Source: Lasiodiplodia sp. COLG20
Taxonomy: Eukaryota; Ascomycota; Dothideomycetes; Botryosphaeriales; Botryosphaeriaceae
Direction: 5' to 3'
Length of the DNA stretch: 64,000 nt
NCBI GenBank assembly: GCA_009801085.1
Contig: VNWV01000002.1
Location: 372,001-436,000, forward strand
Shown: positions 31,695 to 42,714 of the stretch, piece after piece
Layout: every line of letters starts with the position of its first letter
Position numbering within the stretch: the stretch's first letter is position 1
Position numbers and translations under genes: made by a program
Notes under the pieces: generated by a model
What the model was told of the DNA's origin: nothing
The model's input: only the letters and a program-made list of their open reading frames with translations
The model's database searches: none

Positions 31695-33593
31695 ATGGCT
31701 GCCAAACCTTTGAGACACCGCGAGCGAAATGCACAAGGAACGCAGTTTCATCACTTCATCCCACGATTTATCCTGCGTAATTTCGCAGCGGCGACCCAAC
31801 CTCCCTCCGGCCCGGCCAAGCGGCGTGGAAAATCGAAGGGCAAACAGCACGATTGTTTCATAAACTCCATCGATCTCAAGTCGGGCAATGTGGAACCATG
31901 CCAGCTACGGTCAGAGTTCGGAATCGTCGACATGTACCGAGAGAAGGATATGGGTGATGGATACGACTTGGAAAAGCGCCTTGCTCAGCTGGAGTCTGAT
32001 GCAGCAACCATCATTCGGAAAGCCAGGAAGACTTTCGCCACACGGACCAATATCCTGGCTTTACGTCGTAGCGAGCGAGATTGTTTGCGGAAGTTTTTCT
32101 TTCTCATGAAATACAGGAACAGTGGTTTCCATCGACGATACGATCACGACTCTTTAGACACGTACAAATCGGACGACAAGGACGATCTGAGAGAGTATAT
32201 GGAGACGAAAAGGTTCAAGAGACCGAAGGATGTGTGGTTTGACAATATTCGACAAATTTTGGCTCTGGAGATGGACCCAGAAATGCGATGGGTGGAAAGG
32301 ATACAGCAGACAGCGTATAAGCACGATGCGCTCATGTTCATTCTGCATGCCCAATGGAGCTTCATGTCATTCTGTGCCCCGACATTGGCGAGTCAAGAAT
32401 TTGTCCTCACAGAAAACGCATATGGCATCTTCGAGGGGCCCGTCAGCCCACGCATCGACCCGAACTCGGGTGAACTCCAGCCTGGGCTTTACACGGAGTA
32501 CCACAATTTCGCTCCGATTGCGCCCGACCTCATGGTCGTTTTTCGAAGCTTCCTACTTCCAACATCGATCGACGAAGGCGACCAAGCTGAACGAGCGGTC
32601 ATGTTGAACGCTATGAAACAGCTCCACATCAAACCCGAGTCAGCTGGTTCGATATTAGGGGATCTGCCAATCGAGAAATGCGGCAACAACTACTCCAAGA
32701 TTGTGGATAGAAAGTTCGTTCCATTGGCTGGATATCAAGGCCCTTCGGCGGACCATGTCTTTTATTTCAAATGTTTTCCCCTGGAGCCTCGTCATGTCAG
32801 CCTCATCAACGAGCTCTTTCTAGAAGAGGCTTGGTCAACCAAGGCCATTGCCTTCCGATCCAATGCCCACGCGAAGGAAATCCTTGTCGATTACCTCAAA
32901 GACCCGAGAAAAGGATTCAAGGTCGTGACGGACCAGCCCGAAGACCCGCGGCTGAAGTACCTCCAGAAGCTTGAGCGCGCTGTCTTACGCCTTGGAGGCC
33001 CGAAAGTCAGCAGCGTCTACGAATGCGTGAAGCTTCCGAAACCGGAAGTGCACATGTCGCAATGGGTTGCGACCATGGTTGGATTTGAGCTGCTTGGTAG
33101 GCGCAAGGATCTCTACGAGATTTACGAACATCTACGCCCAGGTATGAACATATCGCGAACGCTGCGAGCTGTACGCTGACAGTCTTAGGTGCAACCAAGG
33201 AGGATTATTTTTATGACGTCAGTCAGGCTGGGCGGATGTTGTTCTTGCGTATTAAAACGGACGTCATCATGAACAACTGCAGGCTCTCGGATGCCAACAA
33301 AGAGATCGTCAGAGCTAATAGACATGACATCTTCACATCCCTGCCTATTCAGAGAGTCTGGCTGTATCTGAAGGCGTTCAGGAATACGCCGAAGTTTGAC
33401 ATTGCGGACTTCAAAATCCAAAAGGAGCCACTTGATCTCGACGGCCCAGAGGACTTTGTTGCTATGAGTACATCTCTACCTTCTGAATGCACATTTTGAA
33501 GAAATTTCTCTAACAATTTCAACAGACTTCAGCCACAAAGGGGTGCGATGGATGGCCCAGGCAATGTTTTATGAGCCTCCGAGAGTGAAATAA
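31695..33593 (+). CDS. DUF4238 domain protein
   Basis: Three exons: 31695-33141, 33189-33467 and 33526-33593, giving 597 aa. Both introns are short (46 and 58 nt) with GTATGA...TAG and GTACAT...CAG ends and continuous frame. The N-terminal signature QFHHFIPRFILRNF (residues 17-30) is the hallmark of DUF4238, followed by basic and acidic helical stretches, FFLMKYRN and WSFMSFCAPTLASQEFVLTENAYGIFEGP. The family occurs in bacteria and fungi. Its biochemical activity is not established to my knowledge. Codons are less GC-biased than in housekeeping neighbours, like three of the four HET genes. It is convergent with the third HET gene, with 178 bp between stop codons. Exon 3 adds a 22-residue C-terminal tail. 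Confidence 0.88.
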
Positions 33594-33771
33594 CTAAGGA
33601 AGCAGGGAGCTTTGACAAAGTAATTCTTAGAGACTCACCTCGGATTTCTGGAGGTTAATTCTATGCATTACTTTGCTCAAATAGGTGGACGCTGGAAATA
33701 AAATACACGTAGATGATCCCTGCTTACGTTCCCTATCTTTCTGTTCTCTAAAGCCAGATTACGCCAATCCC

Positions 33772-36225
33772 TCACTCCAACACAACAGTCTCAAACACCG
33801 GGCCCACTTGCATCCACCGTGTTAGATAGGCCCATCCGAGGCCTATGCGACGGTAAAATCCCCCACTCTCTTCAACTAATATGACGTTGACCACGGGAGG
33901 TGGGACAAGTGCATTTCCCACAGAATCAAAAACTGTAAAATTCTCTTCCCGATCTCGCCACAATTCTTGTGCTGCAGCTTCAAACCTTGGATCTCGATGA
34001 TTCAATCCTTGGATGCTGGGATAGCACGAGGCGAAATAGGTTAGATCATTGTACACCGATAAAGAAATCGAAACGGCAACAGCTTTGATCCTGGTATTCG
34101 GAACAGTCGGCAACGATCGGCCGTACACCCGTGCCATTCCAACTATTTGGTCACGGTGGTCTCGTAGCAAACACTCGTTGCCATATGGACCAGAAGTGGT
34201 GATTATTGTAAGAAACGCCGTCAGTACGCGGCCGACAAGATCTCCGGCTTTCAGCTGGGCAGTGATACCTGCTGGAACTCTGTTTGCATCGATCCATGGT
34301 GGATACTGATCCTCGCAGAACGAGCTGTAGTTGGGCCAATGCGACTGTGCTGATGCATCTAATTCCGCAAAGGTCCTGTTGCGAGCGGACTGAAGCGACG
34401 GTGGTAGGTTGCCTCGAATGCAATTCTGGATCCAAGCAACTGTAAGGTACAGATGAGGAGAGGGCACCGCACGATTGTGAAATCCTTCTTTCTTCCACCT
34501 TAACGGTTCCCCTCTTGCTTTGATGGGTAGAAGTGCGGGTTGTTCCTCAGACTCCGTGCATACCGACCACTGGACCAGTGTACCACAGAAAAGCGAACCA
34601 ACACGCAGCGATCGATATGCCTGACACTTGACTGAGGCCCACGTCCAACTTGGTAGGACCAAATTTTCAGCATCTCGGCCTTCGCGGGCCACAGCATATG
34701 TATCCAAAGCTTCCCACAGAAGAGCCTGGTCGAAATCGTCGTGTGGTAAGCCGAAAATAAGACTGTCACCTCCATAAAGAGTGTTTCCGATCCCTGTGAA
34801 GGCGTTGAAGATGTCGGAATCAAAAGTGAGGGACCGCTGCGTGTATAACTGAAGATGGTAATAGTACGTCTCAGCGGAAGACATTTCAAAGGGGTACAAC
34901 TGAGCCACCCCGGCCTGGAGATACTCTGAATTTGCCACTTTTCCAAAGTTGTGTTCAGAAACGACACCCTTGCCGCACTCAAAGAACGCTTGATCGTCCG
35001 TAAGCCAGACTTTTCGTCTTGGCAAGACCGCCTCTTGGTACGTCCATCCCCTGGTGGACCAGATAGTTGTTTTCACGCTCTTCAGGATAAGAGGCAACTG
35101 TTGTACGACCTCCATTCCGGAAAATCGAGTCGAAACCTGGATGGTCCTTCGGAGCCTACTGACACCGGATATGCCTGCATGCATATTCTCTGCCCCAGCA
35201 GCTACTATAACCAGTTTCGCGGACTCAAATATGCTCCCCATAGCATGGATCTGATGCCTTTTGCTCCCGGGATCATCTTGTAGGATGCATAAACGATCGA
35301 CCCACAGGTATCTCTCCCCAAGCGCCATGCATGCTTGGATGGCATCTTCGATGGTGGCTGGTAATTCGGATGGTTGAAGGCTGTCCTTGTGTTCCAATTC
35401 TTCCACACAGCTTTTCGTGAGGGCTCCTTTTACACACTCCCGTCTCTCGAGATCCGTACCCCAGACATAACTCAGAGCAAGGAACTCAACCCCAGGCCAT
35501 CCGCGCACAAGACATCTGTCCTGAACATCGATAAGTCGGAACCCAGACGGTAGCTGCGAACGCTCTTGGCGACAATCCTCGTGCTCCTCACAACAGACCT
35601 TCAAATATTCCTTCAGGTAGTTCCAATCGATGACCTCTTTGATCGTTTGCGACTGTGAAAGAAAAGCTCTCCCCCTTTCTGCATATTCGGGATGTGCGTG
35701 CCAACTGGGGGTAAGGTCTTCTGCTACCAACGAGACATAATCGATTCCAGATGAGTCTTCAAGTCCAAGCAAACACCGCCTTTTGCGGTTGGATTCATCT
35801 CTTGGATAGACGTGCTTGTCATCCGCACTGCCAATTTCAATCGAAACGCCTTCGATGGATGCTCCTAAACACAGAGCAATCCGTACAACGAACGAACATA
35901 AAATGCAACTGGTAGGAACGTCATCTCGTTCAGAAACCTTTAAGTCGTCCATTGGCACTACCGTTTCGTCGTAGGTTTCGTGTTGTTCGCAGAAAAGCTG
36001 ATGCCGAAGTCTCATATGCTGGCATCGATCGCAGAGCGATAGGTCTGGAGGCGCGCAAGTAGAGCAGTAATCGTGGAACATGCCGTTTGTCTCGTCTCTA
36101 GAAAGGTCCGGATTACGGACGTGGATCTTCTCGCAGAACTCGCATGTCTCGAGGTCGGATTGGGGAGTTGCATTGTCCTTGGGATAGTGTCTACTTGGCG
36201 ATTCCATGGCGTGAAGAGAAAACAA
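33772..36225 (-). CDS. HET-domain protein with cysteine-rich N-terminus, 817 aa
   Basis: Intronless. HET domain at about residues 248-410: FLALSYVWGTD, ELPATIEDAIQACMALGERYLWVDRLCILQDD and TRGWTYQEAVLPRRKVWL. The N-terminus has four regularly spaced cysteine pairs or singles (C28xxC31, C54xxC57, C65xxC68, C79) with nearby histidines, which could bind zinc. A second Met at 36207 (MESPSRHY) could be the true start. The GERYLWVDRLCI sequence is shared nearly word for word with the fourth HET gene, so these two are probably related paralogues. Codon bias is weak. It is likely an allorecognition or cell-death effector, by family. Confidence 0.92.
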   Translation of the reverse strand: MFSLHAMESPSRHYPKDNATPQSDLETCEFCEKIHVRNPDLSRDETNGMFHDYCSTCAPPDLSLCDRCQHMRLRHQLFCEQHETYDETVVPMDDLKVSERDDVPTSCILCSFVVRIALCLGASIEGVSIEIGSADDKHVYPRDESNRKRRCLLGLEDSSGIDYVSLVAEDLTPSWHAHPEYAERGRAFLSQSQTIKEVIDWNYLKEYLKVCCEEHEDCRQERSQLPSGFRLIDVQDRCLVRGWPGVEFLALSYVWGTDLERRECVKGALTKSCVEELEHKDSLQPSELPATIEDAIQACMALGERYLWVDRLCILQDDPGSKRHQIHAMGSIFESAKLVIVAAGAENMHAGISGVSRLRRTIQVSTRFSGMEVVQQLPLILKSVKTTIWSTRGWTYQEAVLPRRKVWLTDDQAFFECGKGVVSEHNFGKVANSEYLQAGVAQLYPFEMSSAETYYYHLQLYTQRSLTFDSDIFNAFTGIGNTLYGGDSLIFGLPHDDFDQALLWEALDTYAVAREGRDAENLVLPSWTWASVKCQAYRSLRVGSLFCGTLVQWSVCTESEEQPALLPIKARGEPLRWKKEGFHNRAVPSPHLYLTVAWIQNCIRGNLPPSLQSARNRTFAELDASAQSHWPNYSSFCEDQYPPWIDANRVPAGITAQLKAGDLVGRVLTAFLTIITTSGPYGNECLLRDHRDQIVGMARVYGRSLPTVPNTRIKAVAVSISLSVYNDLTYFASCYPSIQGLNHRDPRFEAAAQELWRDREENFTVFDSVGNALVPPPVVNVILVEESGGFYRRIGLGWAYLTRWMQVGPVFETVVLE

Positions 36226-36900
36226 GGCTAAAAATCTATCAGAATTAAAGAACCCTTGTTTATCTGTGCTTAGTGGTAGGAAATATCAACGCGACGGCCA
36301 CTTGCCAAGAACGTACCAAGAATCACAAAAGTGGTCCAAATCCCCGATGGCGATACTCGTCAGAAGGGCCCGAGCCCAGCTGGAGTGTTTAGTATGAGGC
36401 AGGAGTCGGCCCTGCTTCAAGTCTGGCTGCGATCAGCTTAATTCTCAGCTGAAGTGCGTAGTGACAGGAAGTGTTGGTGTTTAGTCGACGGATCGCATTT
36501 GCTTCTATCGCGCCGGCATTATTATGTTTGATTAGTCAGCGGAAACATCATATTGATTCTCGTTGAGAAAAAAAAAACAAGATTTCGCTGCCGTTGGCTA
36601 TCCGAACGTCCCCGGTGTAAGATCCAGCTTATTTCTATACAACTGTAACGGTAAGCACATACGGACAGGGGAAACAGAAAAGTCTCAAATCCCATTTTAC
36701 ACACCACCCAAGCGCCCATCTCAAAAAAACGCTCACAAACTTTTCCCTCCCTCCCTCGCTTACTTTTCTCTATACCTCCTACATCCTACATACCGAAACA
36801 ACGTCTCAAAAAACCCACCACCCTATCTTCCCCAAAACCAATTACTCCCCCTCCTTTCATCCCCCCATCATCCTCCCCACCCCCATTTACCCACCCCCCT
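36226..36900. other. Intergenic: HET3 promoter side and UTP10 3' flank
   Basis: Bases 36226-36540 are the upstream region of the third HET gene. Bases 36700-36900 form a strongly C/T-rich plus strand (purine-rich on the UTP10 sense strand), the 3' flank of UTP10. No gene is seen. Confidence 0.5.
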
Positions 36901-39900
36901 CTACTGCAACATCCCCTCCAAACTCTCCCCCAAAATCTCCTCAATCCGCCTAATCCACCTGAGCGTCTCCCGCTCAACCTCCTCATCATCATCCTCCTGC
37001 AGTTCACTAATAAACGGCAGCATCTCCGGCAACAACGCCAACCACTCCTCGCCGAGCGCGTCCGTCAGCGCCTGCTGCGCGCGCACGGCAGCCAGACGCG
37101 TCGGCGCTTGATCCGCGCGCATGAGCTGCAGGATGCGCGTGTTGAGGGCCTTGTGGTGGTCTGCGGCGTGCGAGGCGGCGGCGGCGAGGGCGGTGAGGGC
37201 GGGGATGGCGTGGGAGTGGAGGAGGGGAGAGGAGGCCGAGGTCGAGAGCTGGGTGAGCAAGGGGGTCGAGATGGTGGTGAAGTGGGAGGGGGCGGTCCAG
37301 AAGTCTGTTTGGATGAGTGTTAGTGTTTTGCGTTTCTTGGTAGGTAGGGGGGAAGAGGGGGTTGTGGAAGAAACTTACCATCCTCATCATTCTCAAAGCT
37401 CTTCGTCAACGCGCCCAACACCGCCCGCAGCAGCGCGGTATCCTCAACGCCCGCGACCTCCTCACGGCCTAGAATCTCAGCGGCCAGCTCGAGCACGTAG
37501 CTGGAGTAGCTAGTGACGATGCTGCGCAGCTTGTCGAAGAAGGCGCCGAGGAAGACGAACAGGCTGGTCGCGCGCAGCGTGCGGCCGCGGGCCTCCTTCT
37601 TGGGCAGGGCCGACGCGGCCCACTCGACCAGGCGCACGAAGAAGGGGCGGAAGGAAGCGTCGTTCAGCTTCATGACCATGGTCAGGGCGACGGCGTTGAT
37701 TTGCTCTTCCAGCTCGTTGATCTCGCTGAGCGTCTCGCTCTCCTCCGCATCGTCCGAAGTGCTCTGCAGCTGGGTGCGGCGGAGGTCGAAGGCCTTGAGG
37801 AAGAAGCTGAATAGCGTCTGCGCGCTCTTGCCGACGACGGACTTGGGGCGCGTCTCGAGAGCCGTGTGCAGCATGGAAAGGTGCTCCTTCGGTGCCGGGA
37901 AGCCGGCATTGACTGCGCTGTCCCAGTTGCGGTCGAGCGCGGTGAAGCAGTCCTTCGCGTCGATCTGCCTGGCAGCCAGGTGGTAGAACTGCTTGCGGTT
38001 CTCGTCGGCCTCGTCGCTGAGCTCTGCAGCGGCGGACTTGTGCGAGAGTTGCAGTGCCGAATCAAGGTAAGAGCCCGAGAAGATGTAGGGAATGCGCTCG
38101 ATGATGGAAGACATGAGCGAGTAGACGGCATTGTGCAGGCTGTCTCCCTTGGCACCCGCATTGATGCTTTCCTCGAGGTACGCGAAAGCCTTGGGGAGAA
38201 CCTTCGGGATGAGGGGAATGAAGTCATCCTGCAGGATTTCCACGGTGGATGCAAGGCAAAGAAGGGACATGACGCGCAGACGATCTTCGGAAGCACCAAG
38301 GGCCCGGTCGCCAGCAACGACTTCAGCCGCTGTTGCGACGGCTGCAGTGTCCTTCTTGCCAAACTTCTCCGAAATTTGGTCAATACAAGCAACGGCCGTG
38401 TGCTTGAGGCTAATATCTTCAGAGTTCTGGATGACGGAGGTAATGCGAGGCAGGAACTCAAGCAGAGCGACCCTAGCCGGAGCATCACCTTGCTTGACAT
38501 CGATAGCCTGAGCCTCAACAGCGCGAAGGGCCGTACGGCGGACATCATCGCTTGCATGGCCAAGGAGAGTGTCTGTAGACTTGACAAGCTCGGCGGTGGG
38601 CAGAAGACGGAGAAGGCTGGAGAGTATCTGGCCACAAGCAGTCCTGAGATCCTCCTGCTGCTTGTACTGCTGAGACATTTGAATCGTCTTCTCAAGAAGC
38701 TGGGTAAAGACGGTGCGGAGTGCGGCAGCATCCTCACTATCCTCCCTCAACACTCTCAGAACCCTGCTGTGGAGGTGACCATCCTGGAGTAGCGATGAAA
38801 GAGCCTCAAGAAGAGTGACAGCGGTTTCCTGAATCTGGTCCGCGTCCTTCTCACTCAAAGAGAAGAGGACTTCAGACATGGTGCGCTTAGGCTTCAGTGC
38901 ATCTTGAACAAGTTCAAGATACCTCGTAGAAGCCTTCAAGTTGGTGACAGGATCAAACATCCTCATCAGCTCGGTGGCGAAACGGCGAACTGCCGCATCC
39001 TCGGGGTACTTTTCAAGAAGCATGGCAAGAATGGCAAAGAGAGAGTCGTCAGGGCCGAGCTTCTTAGTCAACTGTCCGAAAAGTCCGAGGCGACGATGCA
39101 GAGGGATGTGCTCATATGCCGCCGTAAAGCTAAGCAGAAGGTCGGCGGCACCAAGCACCAGATCCCTCTTCCTCTTGCGCAGAGACGCGGCAAGGGGCGG
39201 CACGACGCGGGAGACTGTCTGGTCGACAACATGTGCCGAGTAATCGTCGGTCTGGCGGAGGATCGAAGAGCCCATGAAGGTGAAAATTGGCATGACGCTG
39301 TGAAGCACAACATCCGGAACGCACGTAGCCAGGCTTGAAATGAGCAGAAGTGCTGCATTCTGGACCTGCGGGTTGGACGTGTGACGAACGCATTCGACGA
39401 GAAGATCCGCACGGATAGCGGACTGGTCGATCTCTGCGCCGGTAGCCTTCATTCTGTCGACAATGGCCAGGAGGGAACTGATAATGAGGCTCTGGAGGTA
39501 GACCAAGCTGGAGCTCGTCTGGACCTTGTACTGCTGAAGCTCGCCAAGAATATGGAACAAGCCGCGCAGCAGAGCAGGGTGGTTCTCTGGAGACGAACCT
39601 TCGACAAGCTCAAGGACCAAAGTGAGTTTCTCAAGGGCCTTGGTAGTCTCCTCGGTATCTCTGGGGTCGAAACGGGCCATTTCCGCCTTGCTGGTTCTCC
39701 TGCGCTTCGCTGCGGGCGGGTTTTCCGGGAGCTGCACGGCATTCGGAATGTCATCAAGGAATGCAACAAGGACATCCGTAGGAAGTTCAACAGTCCTCAA
39801 AGTCTCGAGAGCATTGTCCCGTCTGGTCTTGACAAGTTCGTCATCAGACGAGTCGAGAGCAAGACCAAGCAAGAACTGGGCTGCCTCCTGCTTCATGCTT

Positions 39901-42430
39901 CCCTTCAATGAGGACCAGATTGCACGCAGACGCTCGAAAGCGGCCTGCTGGATGTTGGCTCGATCCGTTCCAAACTTGCCTTCGATGATTCTCTGCAACA
40001 AGTGCAGACCCTCTGCATCGCGAGATCCAATTGCACGAAGGTGAAGTCGGTCAACCTCGACCAGATCGAGAGACTCAATACTGCAGATAGCAGTGGCCTC
40101 AGCCTTGGAGAGGGAAAGCCACTTCTCCACAGCAGGAAGCATGATCTGGACACGAGAGCTGGACCCGCTCTTGCCGACTTGGTCGAAGAACGAGAACAAA
40201 CGCAACCTGATTCCAAGGAGGGGCGTGTTCACAGCGTGGCTGCTTAGGAAGCCGCAAAGAGACGTTCTGAGAGCAGACTTGAATTCAGGACCGTGTGCCG
40301 ATGCTCCTGCATGCTTGTGGGCGCTGTCATCCATCGCGGTCTGGAAGACTTGCTTGATGTGGCTCGCATCCAGAGCGCACTCTTCCAAGGTTGGCAGGAC
40401 TGCGGCATTCAGTACTTTAGCAGCATCATCGGTAGAAAGCCACTTGATAGACTTGGACGAGCTTCCGTAAATTGTCTCGCGGCCCCAAACGGCAGCCTTG
40501 GTGCCCTTCTTCGCAGGGAATTTTCCGGCGAGAGCCGCAGCGCATTCTGCAGCAGCTTTACGGACACCAGGGGAGTTGTCTGCGAGACCGCTTACAACGT
40601 AAGGGATGAGAGCCTGGAAGTCGGACTTGTTGTCTTGAAGCGCGCCAAACCATTGCGTTGCCAGCCTCACTGCAGTGCTCCTTGCCAATGCTGGGTACGA
40701 TCCACACCAGAACCGAGCAAGGAAAGTCAGGTAGCGAGAATCATTCTCGGAGAAGAGAGGAACCTGCGAGAATTTCTCGAGAGAGTCCTGAGAAGATACG
40801 CATCGCACGAATGCCTTTGAGAGAGCCTCGAAAGTTGCCGAATCATGAGAGACCAAGAATGATTCCTCCGATGTCTCAGAAGGTAGCGTAGACAAAACGT
40901 CCTCAATAGCATCCAGCAAGGCGGGTTGAGAATCCTCCATATCGACGTCGTCATCTTCATCTTTCTTGGGTTCCAGAGCTGGCCGCAGGACAGTCTTGAG
41001 CTGCATCTCCAACTTTTCGACATCCATACCCTCTCCATCAATAACCTTTGCGATAGTCTGTCCAATGTCGGGCGACTGGTTCAAGCGGATGATCAAATCA
41101 GCCAGGAGATTCCGCTGCTCAGAAGTAACATCGGTAGCCAAGTCGATCCTCTGGACGGTAACTAGGAGCGACTTGATTATCACGCCGGTCTGCAGATCAT
41201 CGTAGATCTGAGCATGCAGGGTCTTCTCCACCACATCCAGCCATGCGGAGCTGTCCGAAGATGCCGACTTTCCGTATTTCTCTAGTATACCCAGGACACA
41301 GCCAAAAGCCAGTCTGTCAACGCGACACCGCTGGGAGAGGTCCGAAATCCTGGTGGCCAGCTGATCCAATTTGAGGAGACTCCTCAAGACCGGCTTGGGC
41401 AGTTTTGCGCTCCTTCTCTCCTGGGCCAAAACTGCGAGGGAGGTCAGAGCGTCACTCAAAGTCTCTACAGACCAACTGGAAGTGACTGCTTCCATCATTC
41501 CGTTCAGAAGCTTGTCTTCAAATGATGCCTTAGTTGCCATGACCGTCATGATCATGTAGCAGCCGACCTTCAATTCGGGTGCATTCTTCAGGGTCAATGC
41601 CTCGTTGAGCACGGGAAGAATGCGGAGAATAACATCCTCCTCACGCTGGCGCTGGACATTTCCTCTGCCAGCCTTAGCCTCATCCAGCATGCCGTGAACA
41701 GCCTGAGTCGCCACACTAGCCCAGAAGGAGATCAGAGCTGGCGATTGCTGGTGTGCCTTGGTAACCTTCAGGACGTAGGAATTGAGGGCCGACAAGAAGG
41801 CCGGGGTGTGGGTGGCGGTGTAAACGATCGTTTGACGCGGCGGACTTGCGAGCGAGGTAATGTAAGGGAAGAGGAATCGATAGGTGGGCGAAAACTTCTT
41901 GGGCAGGATTGATAGTAGACTCAAGAAGACGGGAGTGCTGTGATACGGGAGGAAGGTCAAGATAGTGAATTCTGTGTTGTATTCATGAATACTGCGGCGC
42001 CAAGAAATGTCAGTATGAGTGCATTGAAGATTGATTGGCGAAGTCAAGCATACCGGAAGCGGCGAACGAGCCATTCGACAGCTTTCACTGCAGGCTTCAG
42101 CAGTATTCTGGCGCCGACCAAGCCGAGAAAGCTCTCCAACACAACATCCAGCTCCTCGTTCTCCTTCTTGGTCATCTGGGTCCTGTCCTCGGTCTTGCTC
42201 TGTTCGCTGAACAGGTTTTGCGCGAAGGCGGCGAAGCGAGGATCCAGCATGCATAGGTCCTGGTATCCTTCGTGGCATATCTGGTAGATGGTATTGAAGT
42301 CTTGTGAGGCGGCAATCCTGGGCTCGAACAGCAGCGACTTGCCGTGGGAGGCCTTCTGAGCTTTCAGGTCGAGCTGGTGGGTGCTCGTTGCCGCGATCTG
42401 GGCGAGCTGCTGCTGGAGGGCGGACGTCAT
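36901..42430 (-). CDS. UTP10: U3 small nucleolar RNP-associated protein UTP10 (HEATR1)
   Basis: Three exons: 42430-42054, 41991-37379 and 37304-36901, giving 1797 aa, close to the usual length. UTP10 is a large HEAT-repeat subunit of the t-UTP/UtpA part of the 90S pre-ribosome, needed for 18S rRNA processing and linked to RNA polymerase I transcription. The N-terminus MTSALQQQLAQIAA...ASHGKSLLFEPRIAASQDFNTIY matches the family start. The middle is alpha-solenoid, and the C-terminal BP28CT-like region (FVRLVEWAASALPKKEARGR, RATSLFVFLGAFFDKLRSIV) is clear. The last exon ends in an acidic helix and EILGESLEGMLQ. Introns are 62 nt (GTATGC...CAG) and 74 nt (GTAAGT...CAG). It is divergent from NRDE2. 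Confidence 0.96.
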
Positions 42431-42714
42431 ATTGGCGAGAGATTGATGGCGGTGTAGCGCAGCGCTGCGTCCATGGAAAAGAGAGGCGGGAGACGGGCGC
42501 AGCGCAAGTCGAATCTGGGAGTGTCGCGCAGCAGAGTGGATGCGATGCGCGCGCTCTCAGAACTGAAAATGCCCTCACCGCCCCAACTTTTTCTGCCGCT
42601 CCGGCCCGAATCGCCGACGCCCGCCGCTGATCTCACAGCTGTCGCCCGCCCGCAACATGGACCCTCCCCAGGTTCGTATGCCCCGCTGTTCCGTCTCAAC
42701 GTCGCCGATTAACC
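42431..42714. promoter_or_regulatory. Shared divergent promoter of UTP10 and NRDE2
   Basis: Only 284 bp (226 bp if NRDE2 begins at 42657) separate the two start codons. The region is GC-rich with no TATA box, so initiation in both directions from one nucleosome-free region is likely. Two RNA-processing genes sharing one promoter suggests co-expression, which is inferred. Confidence 0.55.

Noticed and set aside
42431..42578. Upstream extension of the UTP10 frame to 42578
   Set aside because: That reading frame crosses the first exon in the wrong phase. The real start is MTSALQQQ at 42430, joined through the 62-nt intron.
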